Positions 17,288-25,546 of a stretch of 64,000 bases of DNA are shown one piece after another (positions within the stretch are counted from its first letter, which is position 1; every line of letters begins with the position of its first letter). The notes beneath the pieces are model-generated. The model searched no databases. It was not told the DNA's origin and saw only the letters and a list, made by a program, of their open reading frames with translations. Position numbers and translations under genes: made by a program. Source of the stretch: Xanthomonas hortorum (GTDB lineage Bacteria; Pseudomonadota; Gammaproteobacteria; Xanthomonadales; Xanthomonadaceae); assembly GCF_002940005.1 (NCBI RefSeq), contig NZ_MDEF01000017.1; one strand, 5' to 3'.

Positions 17288-18153
17288 TGGAAGCCAAACT
17301 TTCCAGCATCCAAATTCCCGTCGACCAGGACGCACTCAGCGGTACCTTGCTCACGCCGTCTGGCATGCCGGCCGTGTTGTTCGTGCACGGCTGGGGTGGC
17401 AGCCAGCACCACAATCTGCTGCGCGCACGCGAGGCAGTGGGCCTGGGCTGCATCTGCATGACTTTCGACCTGCGTGGTCACGAAGGCTACGCATCAATGC
17501 GCCAAACCGTGACGCGTGCGCAGAACCTGGACGACATCAAGGCCGCCTACGATCAGCTCGCGCATCTGCCGTATGTGGATGCGCAGTCGATCGCCGTGGT
17601 TGGGCTGAGCTACGGCGGTTATCTGTCTGCGCTGCTGACGCGCGAGCGCCCGGTGGAATGGCTGGCATTGCGCTCGCCTGCAATCTACAAGGACGAACAT
17701 TGGGACCACCCCAAGGTCAGCCTCAATGCCGATCCGGAGTTGATGGACTACCGCCAGCGCACGCTGACGCCCGATGACAACATCGCCCTGGCCGCCTGCG
17801 CGCAGTACAAGGGCGATGTGCTGCTGGTGGAAGCAGAAAAGGATGTCATCGTGCCGCACCCGGTGTTGCGCAATTACGCCGATGCCTTCGTCAATGCGCG
17901 CTCGCTGAGCACGCGTGTGATTGCCGGCGCCGACCATGCCTTGAGCGTCAAGGAGCATCAACAGCATTACACGCGCGCATTGATCGACTGGTTGACCGAA
18001 AAGGTTGTCGGGCGTCGGATCGCGTTGGCCAAGGAAGTGGTGGCTGCACGCAAGCAATTGCTCAAGGAGCAGGGCGACGCGGTATCGTCCTCGGGGCAGG
18101 GCGCGCGTGAGTTTCTTGGCGATATCCGGGCAGTGGAAAAGACCTCCGGTTGA
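17287..18153 (+). CDS. Alpha/beta hydrolase (esterase/acylpeptidase-like)
   Basis: A 288-residue cytosolic serine hydrolase: oxyanion motif HGWGGS (about 36-41), DLRGHEGY loop, nucleophile elbow GLSYGGY (Ser113), acid Asp in EAEKDVIVP and His in GADHALS. The C-terminal 50 residues are a helical extension rich in Lys and Gln. It starts on the last base of the DUF3182 stop codon (TAATG), so the two are translationally coupled and probably act on the same substrate. The substrate is unknown. A strong hairpin terminator lies about 60 bp downstream. Confidence 0.9.
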   Translation: MEAKLSSIQIPVDQDALSGTLLTPSGMPAVLFVHGWGGSQHHNLLRAREAVGLGCICMTFDLRGHEGYASMRQTVTRAQNLDDIKAAYDQLAHLPYVDAQSIAVVGLSYGGYLSALLTRERPVEWLALRSPAIYKDEHWDHPKVSLNADPELMDYRQRTLTPDDNIALAACAQYKGDVLLVEAEKDVIVPHPVLRNYADAFVNARSLSTRVIAGADHALSVKEHQQHYTRALIDWLTEKVVGRRIALAKEVVAARKQLLKEQGDAVSSSGQGAREFLGDIRAVEKTSG

Positions 18154-18210
18154 TCTGGAGCAGTGGCTGATCACGCCATGTTCGATCATCACGAACGCGC
18201 GGCAAAAAAA

Positions 18211-18235
18211 AACGGGCCCATTGGGCCCGTTCTTT
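18211..18235. terminator. Bidirectional rho-independent terminator
   Basis: AACGGGCCC, loop ATT, GGGCCCGTT (18211-18231), a perfect 9-bp stem. A run of As lies on its left (18204-18212) and TCTTT on its right, so it can terminate both the rightward hydrolase operon and the leftward glycine-zipper gene. Confidence 0.9.
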
Positions 18236-18285
18236 ATTCATTACGCTCGCGCTTTCACTGCATTGAAGCGCTGGATCGAGACGAG

Positions 18286-19107
18286 TTACACGCGTGGATC
18301 GGTCGGGTTACGACGTGCGGCTTCGTCGTGATGCTCGGAATCGAATGCCTCGCGCACGGCATGCTTGGCCTTTTCCCAGCTCAGACGCGAGTTGGACTTG
18401 AAGCGGTCCCAGCCATCGCCCAGGTCTCGTTCCAGATTGTCGTCCCACTGGCGGCCGGCGTGCTGCTGGCGTGCCTGCATGCCGTAGCGATATGCCGGAC
18501 GATAATCGTCGTACGAATAGTCGGCATCGCGATAACCTGCGCTGTCGAAGCGACCTTCGTAATGGGTGTCGCCATCGCGATACACGCTGTGCGTGCGATC
18601 GGCGCGCTCCCAGGCATCGCGTGCAGCCAGACGTGCGTCGTCCCATTCCAGGCGCGATTCGCCACGGTTGCGCGGCCACTCGCCGGCCAGGGACGCTTCG
18701 GTTTCTTCCCAGGTGCTGGTCGGACGCGTCTCGCGTGCCTGCAGACCGAACCCGTAAACCGTTGCGTAATCGCGATCGTAATCGGTGCCTTCCTTGTAGT
18801 AAGGACGGTTCTGATGTTCCTGGCGCCAGTATTCGGACTCGACGGTCGGGTCCAGGCGTTCCGCCACGCCCTTGCCGGCAGCAGCACCAGCCACAACACC
18901 GACTGCCGCACCGATCAAGGTCCCCAGCGGGCCGAACACGGTGCCGGCCAACGCGCCGGCTGCAGCGCCGCCCGCGATACCACCAACGCCCACGCCAACC
19001 GGATGCGATCCGGGTGCACCGGAGATCGGGTCACGATTCGAATCCTGTGCTTCTGCTGCGCGTTCCTGCTTATCCAGCTTGTCTAGATTGCTGTCGTGAT
19101 TGGTCAT
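18286..19107 (-). CDS. Glycine-zipper protein with repeated YG/W motifs
   Basis: A 273-residue protein. The N-terminal 35 residues are polar; residues about 36-80 form a Gly/Ala-rich glycine-zipper segment (GVGGIAGGAAAGALAGTVFG...GAAVGVVAGAAAG) able to insert in membranes. The C-terminal 190 residues are highly charged and contain two related blocks built around YGFGLQARE / YRYGMQARQ, each with W-x-x-x-E/D and an RLEWDDA or RLSWEKA segment, so the tail is an internal duplication. The ATG at 19107 has GGAGA upstream. Function unknown; stress-response surface proteins look like this. Confidence 0.85.
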   Translation of the reverse strand: MTNHDSNLDKLDKQERAAEAQDSNRDPISGAPGSHPVGVGVGGIAGGAAAGALAGTVFGPLGTLIGAAVGVVAGAAAGKGVAERLDPTVESEYWRQEHQNRPYYKEGTDYDRDYATVYGFGLQARETRPTSTWEETEASLAGEWPRNRGESRLEWDDARLAARDAWERADRTHSVYRDGDTHYEGRFDSAGYRDADYSYDDYRPAYRYGMQARQQHAGRQWDDNLERDLGDGWDRFKSNSRLSWEKAKHAVREAFDSEHHDEAARRNPTDPRV

Positions 19108-19407
19108 GTCGTCTCCGGCTGTCTGGTGGATGCGGTCTGTGGATACAGATCGCCAACGTGGCGCCACCATGGCCATGCAGGAGTGAAACGCGTGTGCGTA
19201 GATGTGAGCATCATCGCGACATGCCTGAACTGTGCACGAGTGCAGTGCGGATGAGGTTGGTGACATACCGCTGCAATATTTTCCCGCAGAAATTAAGGTG
19301 CATGCGCGGGTTTTCTACTTTCCCCTTGATGCACAGCAATGGCGTCTACAGACGACCTCAATCAAGTTTTCGAGCCGACAACTTGGAAGCCTCCAAGCCG
19401 CGTTAGC

Positions 19408-19496
19408 AGAGGGCGAGGTGCCTTCAACGCTAGTGGGACACGCCGTGAATCTATCGATGCCGCCAAAGAGTCCTGCAAGCGGTGAGGACACCGCAC
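19408..19496. repeat. Repeat family B, decayed copy
   Basis: Contains GGGACACGCCGTGAAT and a GAGGGCGAGGTGCC lead-in, matching 25137-25253, but the central hairpin part is missing or altered, and the distal GTCCTGCAAGCGGTGAGG-type arm remains. Located just left of the family A copy. Confidence 0.5.
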
Positions 19497-19526
19497 CAGA
19501 AAACTTGCAGGTTGCTTTGTTGAAAA

Positions 19527-19693
19527 ATGCCCACCGACCATCTCGACTGGTCCTTGCCGGCCTACCGTCGCGGGACCTTACGCGGCATGGATGCCGCGTA
19601 AGAGCCTACACGGACGTACTTGCGGCGTGTCCCGAGATGGTGGGCCGGCAAGGGCCCTGCAGAAAAGCTAAAAGATCAACCGCTCTACAACTG
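19527..19693 (+). repeat. Long hairpin repeat, family A, copy 2
   Basis: Same orientation as copy 3 and opposite to copy 1. It has the CTTACGCGGCAT / ATGCCGCGTAAG core and arms CCTTGCCGGCCTACC / GGTGGGCCGGCAAGG, in which compensating changes keep the stem paired. It ends near CCGCTCTACAACTG. Confidence 0.8.
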
Positions 19694-19778
19694 ATCTATC
19701 CGCGCCATCCAACCACTCCAAGACAACCCAGATTTCGAGTTGCAGCGTCGGTTTTTAGATGCGAAAGCACACGCACAC

Positions 19779-20426
19779 TCAACCGCCGTGCGTACCCAGC
19801 GTGCGTGCGCCGGTCAGGATCATGCGCAGCATCTGCGAGATCTGCTCGACCAGTTCGGGATCTTTTTCCGGCGGCGAATCCATCGCCACTGCGCCCATCG
19901 CAAAGACCAGCCGGGTGATCGCCTTGGACACCAGTGCCGGTGCGTGCAGCTTGGCGTTGTCGGCGGCGGCTAGGCGGATCAGGTCCACGCGCAGCTCGTC
20001 TTCGAAATAGCTGAGCTCGCGCTCCACCGCCTGCTTGAACGCATCCGAGCCCACTGCACCTTCGCGCAGCAGCACGTGCAGCAATTTGTCGTCGGCGCGC
20101 AGCTGTTCCATGAACGCCTCGACCGAGACGCGGATGACGCTGCGGTCGGTGGAGGTGGCGCGTTGGCGGGCCTGGCCGATGATGGTGCGCAGCGAGCGCC
20201 CGGCCAGATCGATCAAGGCAACGGCGAGCTCGTCCATGTCGCGGAACTGGCGATAGAAGCTGTTGGGCGCGATGCCGGCTTCGCGTGCCACCTCGCGTAG
20301 GCTCAGCGTGGACAGGCTGCGGTGCGGGCCGATCAGCGACAGCGCTGCGGCGATCAGATCCTCGCGTGAAATCGCCGGCTTGCGTGACGGCGGCGCGTCG
20401 TGGGAAGGCAGGGCGATGGAAGTCAT
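19779..20426 (-). CDS. fabR: TetR-family repressor, FabR/DesT type
   Basis: A 215-residue TetR regulator. The helix-turn-helix is at about 38-66 (LREVAREAGIAPNSFYRQFRDMDEL), a close match to FabR, whose recognition helix reads similarly. The C-terminal domain (70-210) binds ligand; FabR and DesT sense acyl-ACP or acyl-CoA saturation. It is divergent from a reductase/desaturase pair, the arrangement of Pseudomonas desT-desCB, so it very probably represses the desaturase operon when unsaturated acyl-CoA is bound. A palindromic candidate operator lies in the 93-bp intergenic gap. The symbol fabR is used by similarity; desT would be an equally good name. Confidence 0.88.
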   Translation of the reverse strand: MTSIALPSHDAPPSRKPAISREDLIAAALSLIGPHRSLSTLSLREVAREAGIAPNSFYRQFRDMDELAVALIDLAGRSLRTIIGQARQRATSTDRSVIRVSVEAFMEQLRADDKLLHVLLREGAVGSDAFKQAVERELSYFEDELRVDLIRLAAADNAKLHAPALVSKAITRLVFAMGAVAMDSPPEKDPELVEQISQMLRMILTGARTLGTHGG

Positions 20427-20472
20427 GAGGCTGCGGCCGGTCGTGGGGATGAATCATAGCCCCTTCGGCCGA

Positions 20473-20486
20473 TATACAACTGTATA
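20473..20486. promoter_or_regulatory. Candidate operator for the FabR/DesT-like repressor
   Basis: TATACA, two bases (AC), TGTATA: an inverted repeat placed between the divergent repressor and reductase starts, 33 bp before the rightward ATG and 46 bp before the leftward one. Binding is inference. Confidence 0.5.
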
Positions 20487-20519
20487 CACGTCTGTGCATG
20501 CATGCGTATAGTGCAATCC

Positions 20520-21596
20520 ATGAACCTGGCATCTGACCCCAAGTCCAAGTCCCCGTTGCCGACGCGCCTAGCGCGCCGGCTGGTGTCGCCGCAGTTGTTC
20601 GACTTCTGGGCAACCCGGCTCAACCCTTTGTGGACCCTGGAGCGGCCGATGGCCCGCCTGGTCGCGCGCACCGCGGCCAGCCGTGATGCGCTGACCCTGG
20701 TGCTGCAGCCCAACGGCCACTGGCAGGGCCTGCAGGCCGGCCAGCACGTGAGCCTGGGCGTGGAGATCGACGGCCGCCGCCTGCTGCGCAGCTACAGCCC
20801 GACCGTGCTGGCCGATGGCCGCCTGGCGATCACCGTCAAGGCGATCGAGGGCGGTCTGGTGAGTCGCTACCTGGCAACCGATGCGGCCATCGGCACGGTG
20901 GTGTCGCTTGATCCGGCTTTCGGCGACATGCTGCTGCCGACCACGCCCACGCCGCTATTGCTGCTGGCCGCCGGCTCCGGCATCACCCCGATGCGCGCGC
21001 TGCTGCAGGCCGCCGCGCAGGCGGGCATGCCGATGGATGTGGACCTGCTGTACTGGGTGCGCCAGCGCGACGAAGCCTGTTTTGTCGAAGAATTCGAAGC
21101 GCTGGCGGCTGCGCATCCGCGCTTTCGCGTGCGTTTGCTGACCACCCGCGAAGGCGAAGCGCCGGCTGCGCGCGTGGATACCTATCCGTTGGAGCAGATC
21201 GCCGATCTTTCCAACCGTCACGTCATGGTCTGCGGCCCGGGCGGTTTTGTGCAGGCAGCGCGCGAGCGTTTGCAGGGGCGCGTGGCCGCGTTTCAGGCCG
21301 AAGCCTTCAGCGTCCCGACGCTGGACGATGGCGAGGCCGGTCAGGTGCAGGTGCAGCTGTCACGCAGCGGCCGTACGCTCACCCTGCCGCGCGGCCAGTC
21401 GCTGCTGGAAGGGCTGGAAGCGCAAGGCCTGCGGCCGAAACACGGCTGCCGCATGGGCATCTGCAACAGCTGCGCCTGTGCGCGCCAGGCCGGCACCACG
21501 CGCCACCTGTTGACCGGTGAGCGCAGCAATGAACCCACCGCACAGGTGCGCCTGTGCATCAGTGCCCCGAGCACTGACCTGATCCTGGATCTGTAA
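20520..21596 (+). CDS. Ferredoxin-type reductase (DesC-like) of the desaturase system
   Basis: A 358-residue iron-sulfur flavoprotein. After a 35-residue leader comes an FAD-binding barrel (about 45-130, with the RSYSP motif), an NAD(P)-binding domain (135-250, LLAAGSGITPMRALL and CGPGGFV) and a C-terminal plant-type 2Fe-2S domain (270-355) with Cys ligands in HGCRMGICNSCAC and VRLCIS. It delivers electrons from NAD(P)H to the adjacent desaturase, as DesC does for DesB. The ATG at 20520 is preferred; one at 20502 would add six residues. It lies nine bases upstream of the desaturase gene. Confidence 0.92.
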   Translation: MNLASDPKSKSPLPTRLARRLVSPQLFDFWATRLNPLWTLERPMARLVARTAASRDALTLVLQPNGHWQGLQAGQHVSLGVEIDGRRLLRSYSPTVLADGRLAITVKAIEGGLVSRYLATDAAIGTVVSLDPAFGDMLLPTTPTPLLLLAAGSGITPMRALLQAAAQAGMPMDVDLLYWVRQRDEACFVEEFEALAAAHPRFRVRLLTTREGEAPAARVDTYPLEQIADLSNRHVMVCGPGGFVQAARERLQGRVAAFQAEAFSVPTLDDGEAGQVQVQLSRSGRTLTLPRGQSLLEGLEAQGLRPKHGCRMGICNSCACARQAGTTRHLLTGERSNEPTAQVRLCISAPSTDLILDL

Positions 21597-21605
21597 GGAA
21601 TCTTC

Positions 21606-22730
21606 ATGAGCCGAGTCCATAACCGTTCCCTGTCCGCTGCCGAACTGCAGTCGTTTGGCGACGAACTCGATGCCATCCGCGCCCGCGTGCAGGCCCAGGT
21701 CGGCGCCGCCGATGCGTGCTACATCCGCCGCATCGTGGCGGCGGTGCGCTGGACCGGTGTGGCCGGTCGCGCGCTGCTGTTTCTGGGCGCGTTCGTGCAT
21801 AGCGTGCTGATTCCGGCGTGGATTGCCGGCGTGGTGCTGCTCACCCTGTCCAAGATCCTAGAGAACATGGAGCTGGGCCATAACGTCATGCACGGCCAGT
21901 ACGACTGGATGGGCGACCCGCAGCTCAACGGCAACATCTACGAGTGGGACATCGTTGCCACCGGCGACAACTGGCGCAAGACGCACAACTTCAAGCACCA
22001 CACCTACACCAACGTGCGCGGCATGGACGACGACATCGGCTACGGCCTGCTGCGCATCTTCCCCGAGCAGCGCTGGCGCCCGTTCTACCTGCTGCAGCCG
22101 TTCGTGGCGGTGTTCTTTGCGCTGTTGTTCGAATGGGGCGTGGCGATCCAGGACCTGCGTCTGGGCCGCTGGTTTGCCGGCAAGATGAAAGCCGCAGAGC
22201 TGCGCGCTTCGTTTCTTCCGGTGGGCCGCAAGATGGGCCGCCAGATGCTCAAGGATTACATCGTGTTCCCGCTGCTGGCCGGCCCGTTCTTCCTGACCGT
22301 GCTGCTGGGCAATCTCGCCGCCAACGTGCTGCGCAGCATCTGGACCTTCGTGATCATCTTCTGCGGCCACTTCACCGCCGATGCGGAAGTGTTCCCGAAG
22401 GAATCGATCCGCAACGAGTCGCGCGGCCATTGGTATCTGCGTCAGCTGCGTGGCTCGTCGAATCTGACCGGCGGCAAGCTGATGAACGTGCTGTCGGGCA
22501 ATCTTAGCCATCAGATCGAGCATCACTTCTTCCCGGACCTGCCGGCCAATCGCTATGCGCAGATTGCCGTGGAAGTGAAGCAGATCTGTGCGCGCTACGG
22601 CCAGCACTACAACACCGGTTCGCTGCCGCGTCAGTTCGGCCAGGTGATGTGGCGGATTGTGCGCCACGCTTTCCCGAGCCGGCCCAAGCCGGTGCGCCGC
22701 CAACGCGAAGGCGCCTTGCAAAGCGCCTGA
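21606..22730 (+). CDS. Fatty acid (acyl-CoA) desaturase
   Basis: A 374-residue membrane di-iron desaturase. The three histidine boxes are visible: HNVMH, HNFKHH and HQIEHHFFPDLP, with hydrophobic pairs at about 50-80 and 215-260. It introduces a double bond in acyl chains aerobically and adjusts membrane fluidity; the upstream reductase supplies electrons and the divergent TetR regulator controls it. The last codons and the stop lie within a 16-base tandem duplication, and a terminator follows. Confidence 0.93.
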   Translation: MSRVHNRSLSAAELQSFGDELDAIRARVQAQVGAADACYIRRIVAAVRWTGVAGRALLFLGAFVHSVLIPAWIAGVVLLTLSKILENMELGHNVMHGQYDWMGDPQLNGNIYEWDIVATGDNWRKTHNFKHHTYTNVRGMDDDIGYGLLRIFPEQRWRPFYLLQPFVAVFFALLFEWGVAIQDLRLGRWFAGKMKAAELRASFLPVGRKMGRQMLKDYIVFPLLAGPFFLTVLLGNLAANVLRSIWTFVIIFCGHFTADAEVFPKESIRNESRGHWYLRQLRGSSNLTGGKLMNVLSGNLSHQIEHHFFPDLPANRYAQIAVEVKQICARYGQHYNTGSLPRQFGQVMWRIVRHAFPSRPKPVRRQREGALQSA

Positions 22731-22750
22731 TCAGGCAAAGCGCCTGATCA
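22718..22750. repeat. 16-base tandem duplication across the desaturase stop codon
   Basis: GCAAAGCGCCTGATCA occurs at 22718-22733 and again at 22735-22750. The first copy contains the stop codon of the desaturase gene, so the second copy is untranslated. Confidence 0.85.
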
Positions 22751-22758
22751 ACGTGATC

Positions 22759-22788
22759 AAAAAGGGTCGCCATCGGCGGCCCTTTTTG
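22759..22788 (+). terminator. Rho-independent terminator of the desaturase operon
   Basis: AAAAAGGGTCGCC, loop ATC, GGCGGCCCTTTTT: an 11-bp stem with one wobble pair followed by Ts, 29 bases after the desaturase stop. Confidence 0.85.
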
Positions 22789-22981
22789 TTGGGTCAGCGA
22801 AGTGGCCGCCATACGACGTCGCGCATCGTCGCGCTGGCGCGGTCGGTGCCTTGCGACAGCGGTGAACCCATCCGCTGCGATTCGAGCCTGCCGTTCGCGC
22901 ATACCGGCAACCGCTGAGCCTGGTTGGTTGACGGCGCGCAGTGCCGGCTCAGGTCAGGGTGTGGCGGCGCACCGCCCCCGG

Positions 22982-24544
22982 TCAGTGTGCGGCGCCGCGC
23001 ATCAGCGCGTGATACGCGATGAAACCGGTGGCCGGCAGCGCGCGCGAGAACAGCCAGCCCTGCGCCAGATCCACGCCATGCGCGCGCAGATAGTCCAGCT
23101 GCTCCTGGCGCTCCACGCCTTCGGCGATGGTGCGCAACTTCAGCGTCTTGGCCATGTCGATGATGTGCGAGGTCACCGCACTGGTAGCCGAGTGGGTGCC
23201 AATGGTGTCCACGAACGACTTGTCGATCTTCAATGCATCCAGCGGCAGCCCTTGCAGGTACTGCAGGCTCGAGTAGCCGGTGCCGAAGTCGTCGATCGAC
23301 ACCGTGTGGCCGGCGCCGCGCAGGTGGGTGATGGTGGCGCGTGCCGCATCGATATCCATCAGGCTGCGCTCGGTGGCCTCCACCCACAGCTGCCCGCTGT
23401 CCACGCCGGTGCCGCGCAGTGCTTGCGCCAGCACGGTCTGCACGCGGCCGCTCTTGATGTCGCCGGCCGAGACGTTGATGGCCACATGCAGGGACGGAAT
23501 CGCCGCCAGGGTCGGGCCGAGTTCGCGGATGACTTCGGCCACCACCATGTCGGTGATCGGCAGGATCAGACCGCTCTCTTCGGCCAGCGGAATGAAGGCA
23601 TCGGGCGGGATCAGCACGCCATCGGATTGCTGCCAGCGCACCAGCGCCTCGGCACCGACGCAGGCGCCGCTATCGAGCGCGATGATCGGCTGGTAGTGCA
23701 CGATGAATTCGCCGCGCTGCACGGCGCTTTCCAGCCGTGCCAAGGGCGACAGCCGCCGCCGTGAAACCCAGATCACCAGGCTGACCAATAGCAGCGCCAA
23801 TGCGATGCCGACCGGCACCGTCTGCAGGCGTGCCGCTGCCAGCGGGCCACGCAGGTAAGCGGCCGGTTCGGTTACCACCGCAGCCCAGTCGCCACGGCGG
23901 TCGCGGCCGGACAAGACCTGCGGCTGCGTTGCGTCTGCGCTGGATGTATCGGGCGACGGTTCGATCAACAATTGCTCGGCGGCGATATCGGTACTGCTCA
24001 GGATCTGCCCGGTCGGGGTGCCGATCGCCAGTTGCAGGCCGGGTGGGATATTGATGTCGGTGAGCGTGGCCGGATTGATCAACACGTTGTAGTCGTCCAG
24101 CTGCAGCGCCATCAGCGGGTGCTGCGGATTGGCCAGCGGACGCAGGCGGGTGGTCACCGCAATGCCGCGCTTGACCACGAAATCCGGGGTGGACTGTGGA
24201 ATGGCCTCTGGCAACGGCCCCCACGAGGTGCAGCGCAAACGGCGCTGCTGAAAATGCCCCAGCTCCACGATGTAATGACTGGTCAGCACCAATGCGCGCA
24301 TCTGCGCCAGATGCTCAGGAGAACAGCGCGGCAACTGCGAGCCAGCCATGTTCACCAGCGCGCCGTGCGCTTCGTCGAAGGCGGCTTCGGTGCGCCGGAT
24401 CGATAACGCCGCCAGCTGGCTGAGCCTGCTCTGCTCGCGATCCAGCGCCAGCCGCCACGCCAGGTAATAGGACAGGCTGATCGGAAGGGTTGCGCACAGC
24501 ACCACCAGCAACACGGTCACACTGATGATGCGTTGTCGCTTCAC
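22982..24544 (-). CDS. CSS-motif EAL-domain cyclic-di-GMP phosphodiesterase
   Basis: A 520-residue inner-membrane protein. Membrane helix 1 (about 8-28), periplasmic CSS-type sensor (30-240) with CysThrSer in RRLRCTSWG, helix 2 (about 243-263) and a cytoplasmic EAL domain (270-515). Catalytic motifs are intact: GAEALVRW, NVSAGD, EATERS, DDFGTGYSS, KIDKSFVD, EGVE and QGWLFSRAL. No GGDEF domain is present. CSS-EAL proteins sense periplasmic redox through the two cysteines and hydrolyse c-di-GMP. Here the second Cys would be Cys74 in LPRCSPEH. It controls motility or biofilm by family analogy. Confidence 0.92.
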   Translation of the reverse strand: MKRQRIISVTVLLVVLCATLPISLSYYLAWRLALDREQSRLSQLAALSIRRTEAAFDEAHGALVNMAGSQLPRCSPEHLAQMRALVLTSHYIVELGHFQQRRLRCTSWGPLPEAIPQSTPDFVVKRGIAVTTRLRPLANPQHPLMALQLDDYNVLINPATLTDINIPPGLQLAIGTPTGQILSSTDIAAEQLLIEPSPDTSSADATQPQVLSGRDRRGDWAAVVTEPAAYLRGPLAAARLQTVPVGIALALLLVSLVIWVSRRRLSPLARLESAVQRGEFIVHYQPIIALDSGACVGAEALVRWQQSDGVLIPPDAFIPLAEESGLILPITDMVVAEVIRELGPTLAAIPSLHVAINVSAGDIKSGRVQTVLAQALRGTGVDSGQLWVEATERSLMDIDAARATITHLRGAGHTVSIDDFGTGYSSLQYLQGLPLDALKIDKSFVDTIGTHSATSAVTSHIIDMAKTLKLRTIAEGVERQEQLDYLRAHGVDLAQGWLFSRALPATGFIAYHALMRGAAH

Positions 24545-24928
24545 CTCATCCCCCGCATCTGCATGGCGGCCAGCTCACGCAGTGCACCCTGGACAGTGCG
24601 CGGCAAATGCGCATTGCCGAGCAACCGGCACAGCGAAGTCGCCGCGCGCACGGAGGCCCGATGCACGCATGGTGACGACAGGAGACATGGACTGATGAGG
24701 CTGCACGTCGCGAATGTACGACACGCGCGTGCATTGCGCGCGTCCTCGGAGCGAAGCGGATGTGATTTTCTGCCGACGCGCATGCACCGCAGAGTGGCAA
24801 GCGGGCTTGTCAATAGGTTCACACGCCTGCACGCGATGGCGCGCTAGGGTCGAAAGGTCTGCCCTCCCGTCTGGGAGCAGCGGGACAATCCGGTCCCACG
24901 CAAGACGCTTTCCGAAGAGGAATCACTC
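24545..24928. other. Intergenic region, promoters expected
   Basis: A 384-base spacer between the divergent EAL gene and the small gene at 24929. Several overlapping short reading frames occur in both directions, but none has a good ribosome-binding site or recognisable product. Confidence 0.5.
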
Positions 24929-25105
24929 ATGACAACCCAGAAAGAACGTGTCGGCGGCACCGATGCCGTGCCGATCTTCAAGATGCAGGAAACCACGCGC
25001 GACGGCGAACTGACCAAGTACGTGGTCGGCGACACCGGCGTGGCCTTCGACAGCCTGGAAGGTGCGCAGGCTGCGGCCAAGGATCTGAGCACACTCAACG
25101 GTTGA
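24929..25105 (+). CDS. Small hypothetical protein, 58 residues
   Basis: A short gene starting MTTQKERVGGTDAVPIFKMQ, ending KDLSTLNG. AAGAGGAA lies 7 bases before the ATG at 24929, a good ribosome-binding site. The product is soluble, with a beta-like middle (TKYVVGDTGVAF) and a helical alanine-rich end. Codon use matches the surrounding genes, with G/C at most third positions. No family recognised. The opposite strand is open too, but its frame runs through the repeat and the N at 25251. Confidence 0.7.
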   Translation: MTTQKERVGGTDAVPIFKMQETTRDGELTKYVVGDTGVAFDSLEGAQAAAKDLSTLNG

Positions 25106-25136
25106 GTGCGTGCTTTAGATCCGAGGTAGTTGGTCG

Positions 25137-25253
25137 AGTGCGGGGTAGGTGAGGGCGCGGTGCCCTCGCCGCTCGCGGGACACGCCGTGAATCCGTCCGT
25201 GGAGGCTCGGTGGCGGCATCCATGCCGCCACACGGTCCCGCAATCGGCGANGA
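25137..25253. repeat. Repeat family B, full copy with an ambiguous base
   Basis: An inverted-repeat element: GTGAGGGCGCGGTGCCC lead, GCGGGACACGCCGTGAAT arm, core TGGCGGCAT / ATGCCGCCA with CC as loop, and a CGGTCCCGC return arm. The core pairs perfectly over nine bases. Base 25251 is N, perhaps because the hairpin disturbed sequencing. A decayed relative is at 19408-19496. Confidence 0.75.
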
Positions 25254-25296
25254 TCAAACGCGCCGTTATCCAAATAACGCGCGACATGCCTTGCTT

Positions 25297-25467
25297 GCAA
25301 CCATGCACACCGACCATTTCGACTGGTCCTTGCCCGCTCACCGTCGCGGGACCTTACGCGGCATGGATGCCGCGTAAGAGCCTACACGGACGTACTTGCT
25401 GCGTGTCCCGCGATGGTGGGCAGCCAAGGGCCCTGCAGCCAAACCGTAGATCACCCGCTCTACAACT
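25297..25467 (+). repeat. Long hairpin repeat, family A, copy 3
   Basis: Begins GCAACCATGCACACCGACC, contains the CTTACGCGGCAT / ATGCCGCGTAAG core and ends near CCGCTCTACAACTG. Same orientation as copy 2, inverted relative to copy 1. Confidence 0.8.
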
Positions 25468-25546
25468 GGCAGAAACTTGGCTAGTCGTAAGGTGGAGTGC
25501 CCTCTGGGCGGTTGTGGGTTGCTTTATTGAAACCCCCAAGCCCTGA

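Larger units (their letters stand above)
19108..19778. other. Intergenic region containing repeats
   Basis: About 670 bases between the glycine-zipper gene and the FabR-like gene. It contains a decayed copy of repeat family B (about 19408-19496) and a complete family A hairpin copy (19527-19693). Open frames crossing it follow the repeats and are not believed. Confidence 0.6.
25106..25546. other. Intergenic region filled by two repeat elements
   Basis: 440 bases between the 58-residue gene and the lipocalin gene, almost entirely occupied by repeat family B (25137-25253) and the family A copy 3 (25297-25467). The N at 25251 lies in the first. No gene is credible here. Confidence 0.7.

Noticed and set aside
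19232..19918. A rightward open frame upstream of the FabR-like gene
   Set aside because: It runs through two dispersed repeats and has no ribosome-binding site or recognisable product.
25130..25546. A rightward open frame containing the ambiguous base
   Set aside because: It consists mostly of the repeats A and B and is interrupted by an unresolved base.
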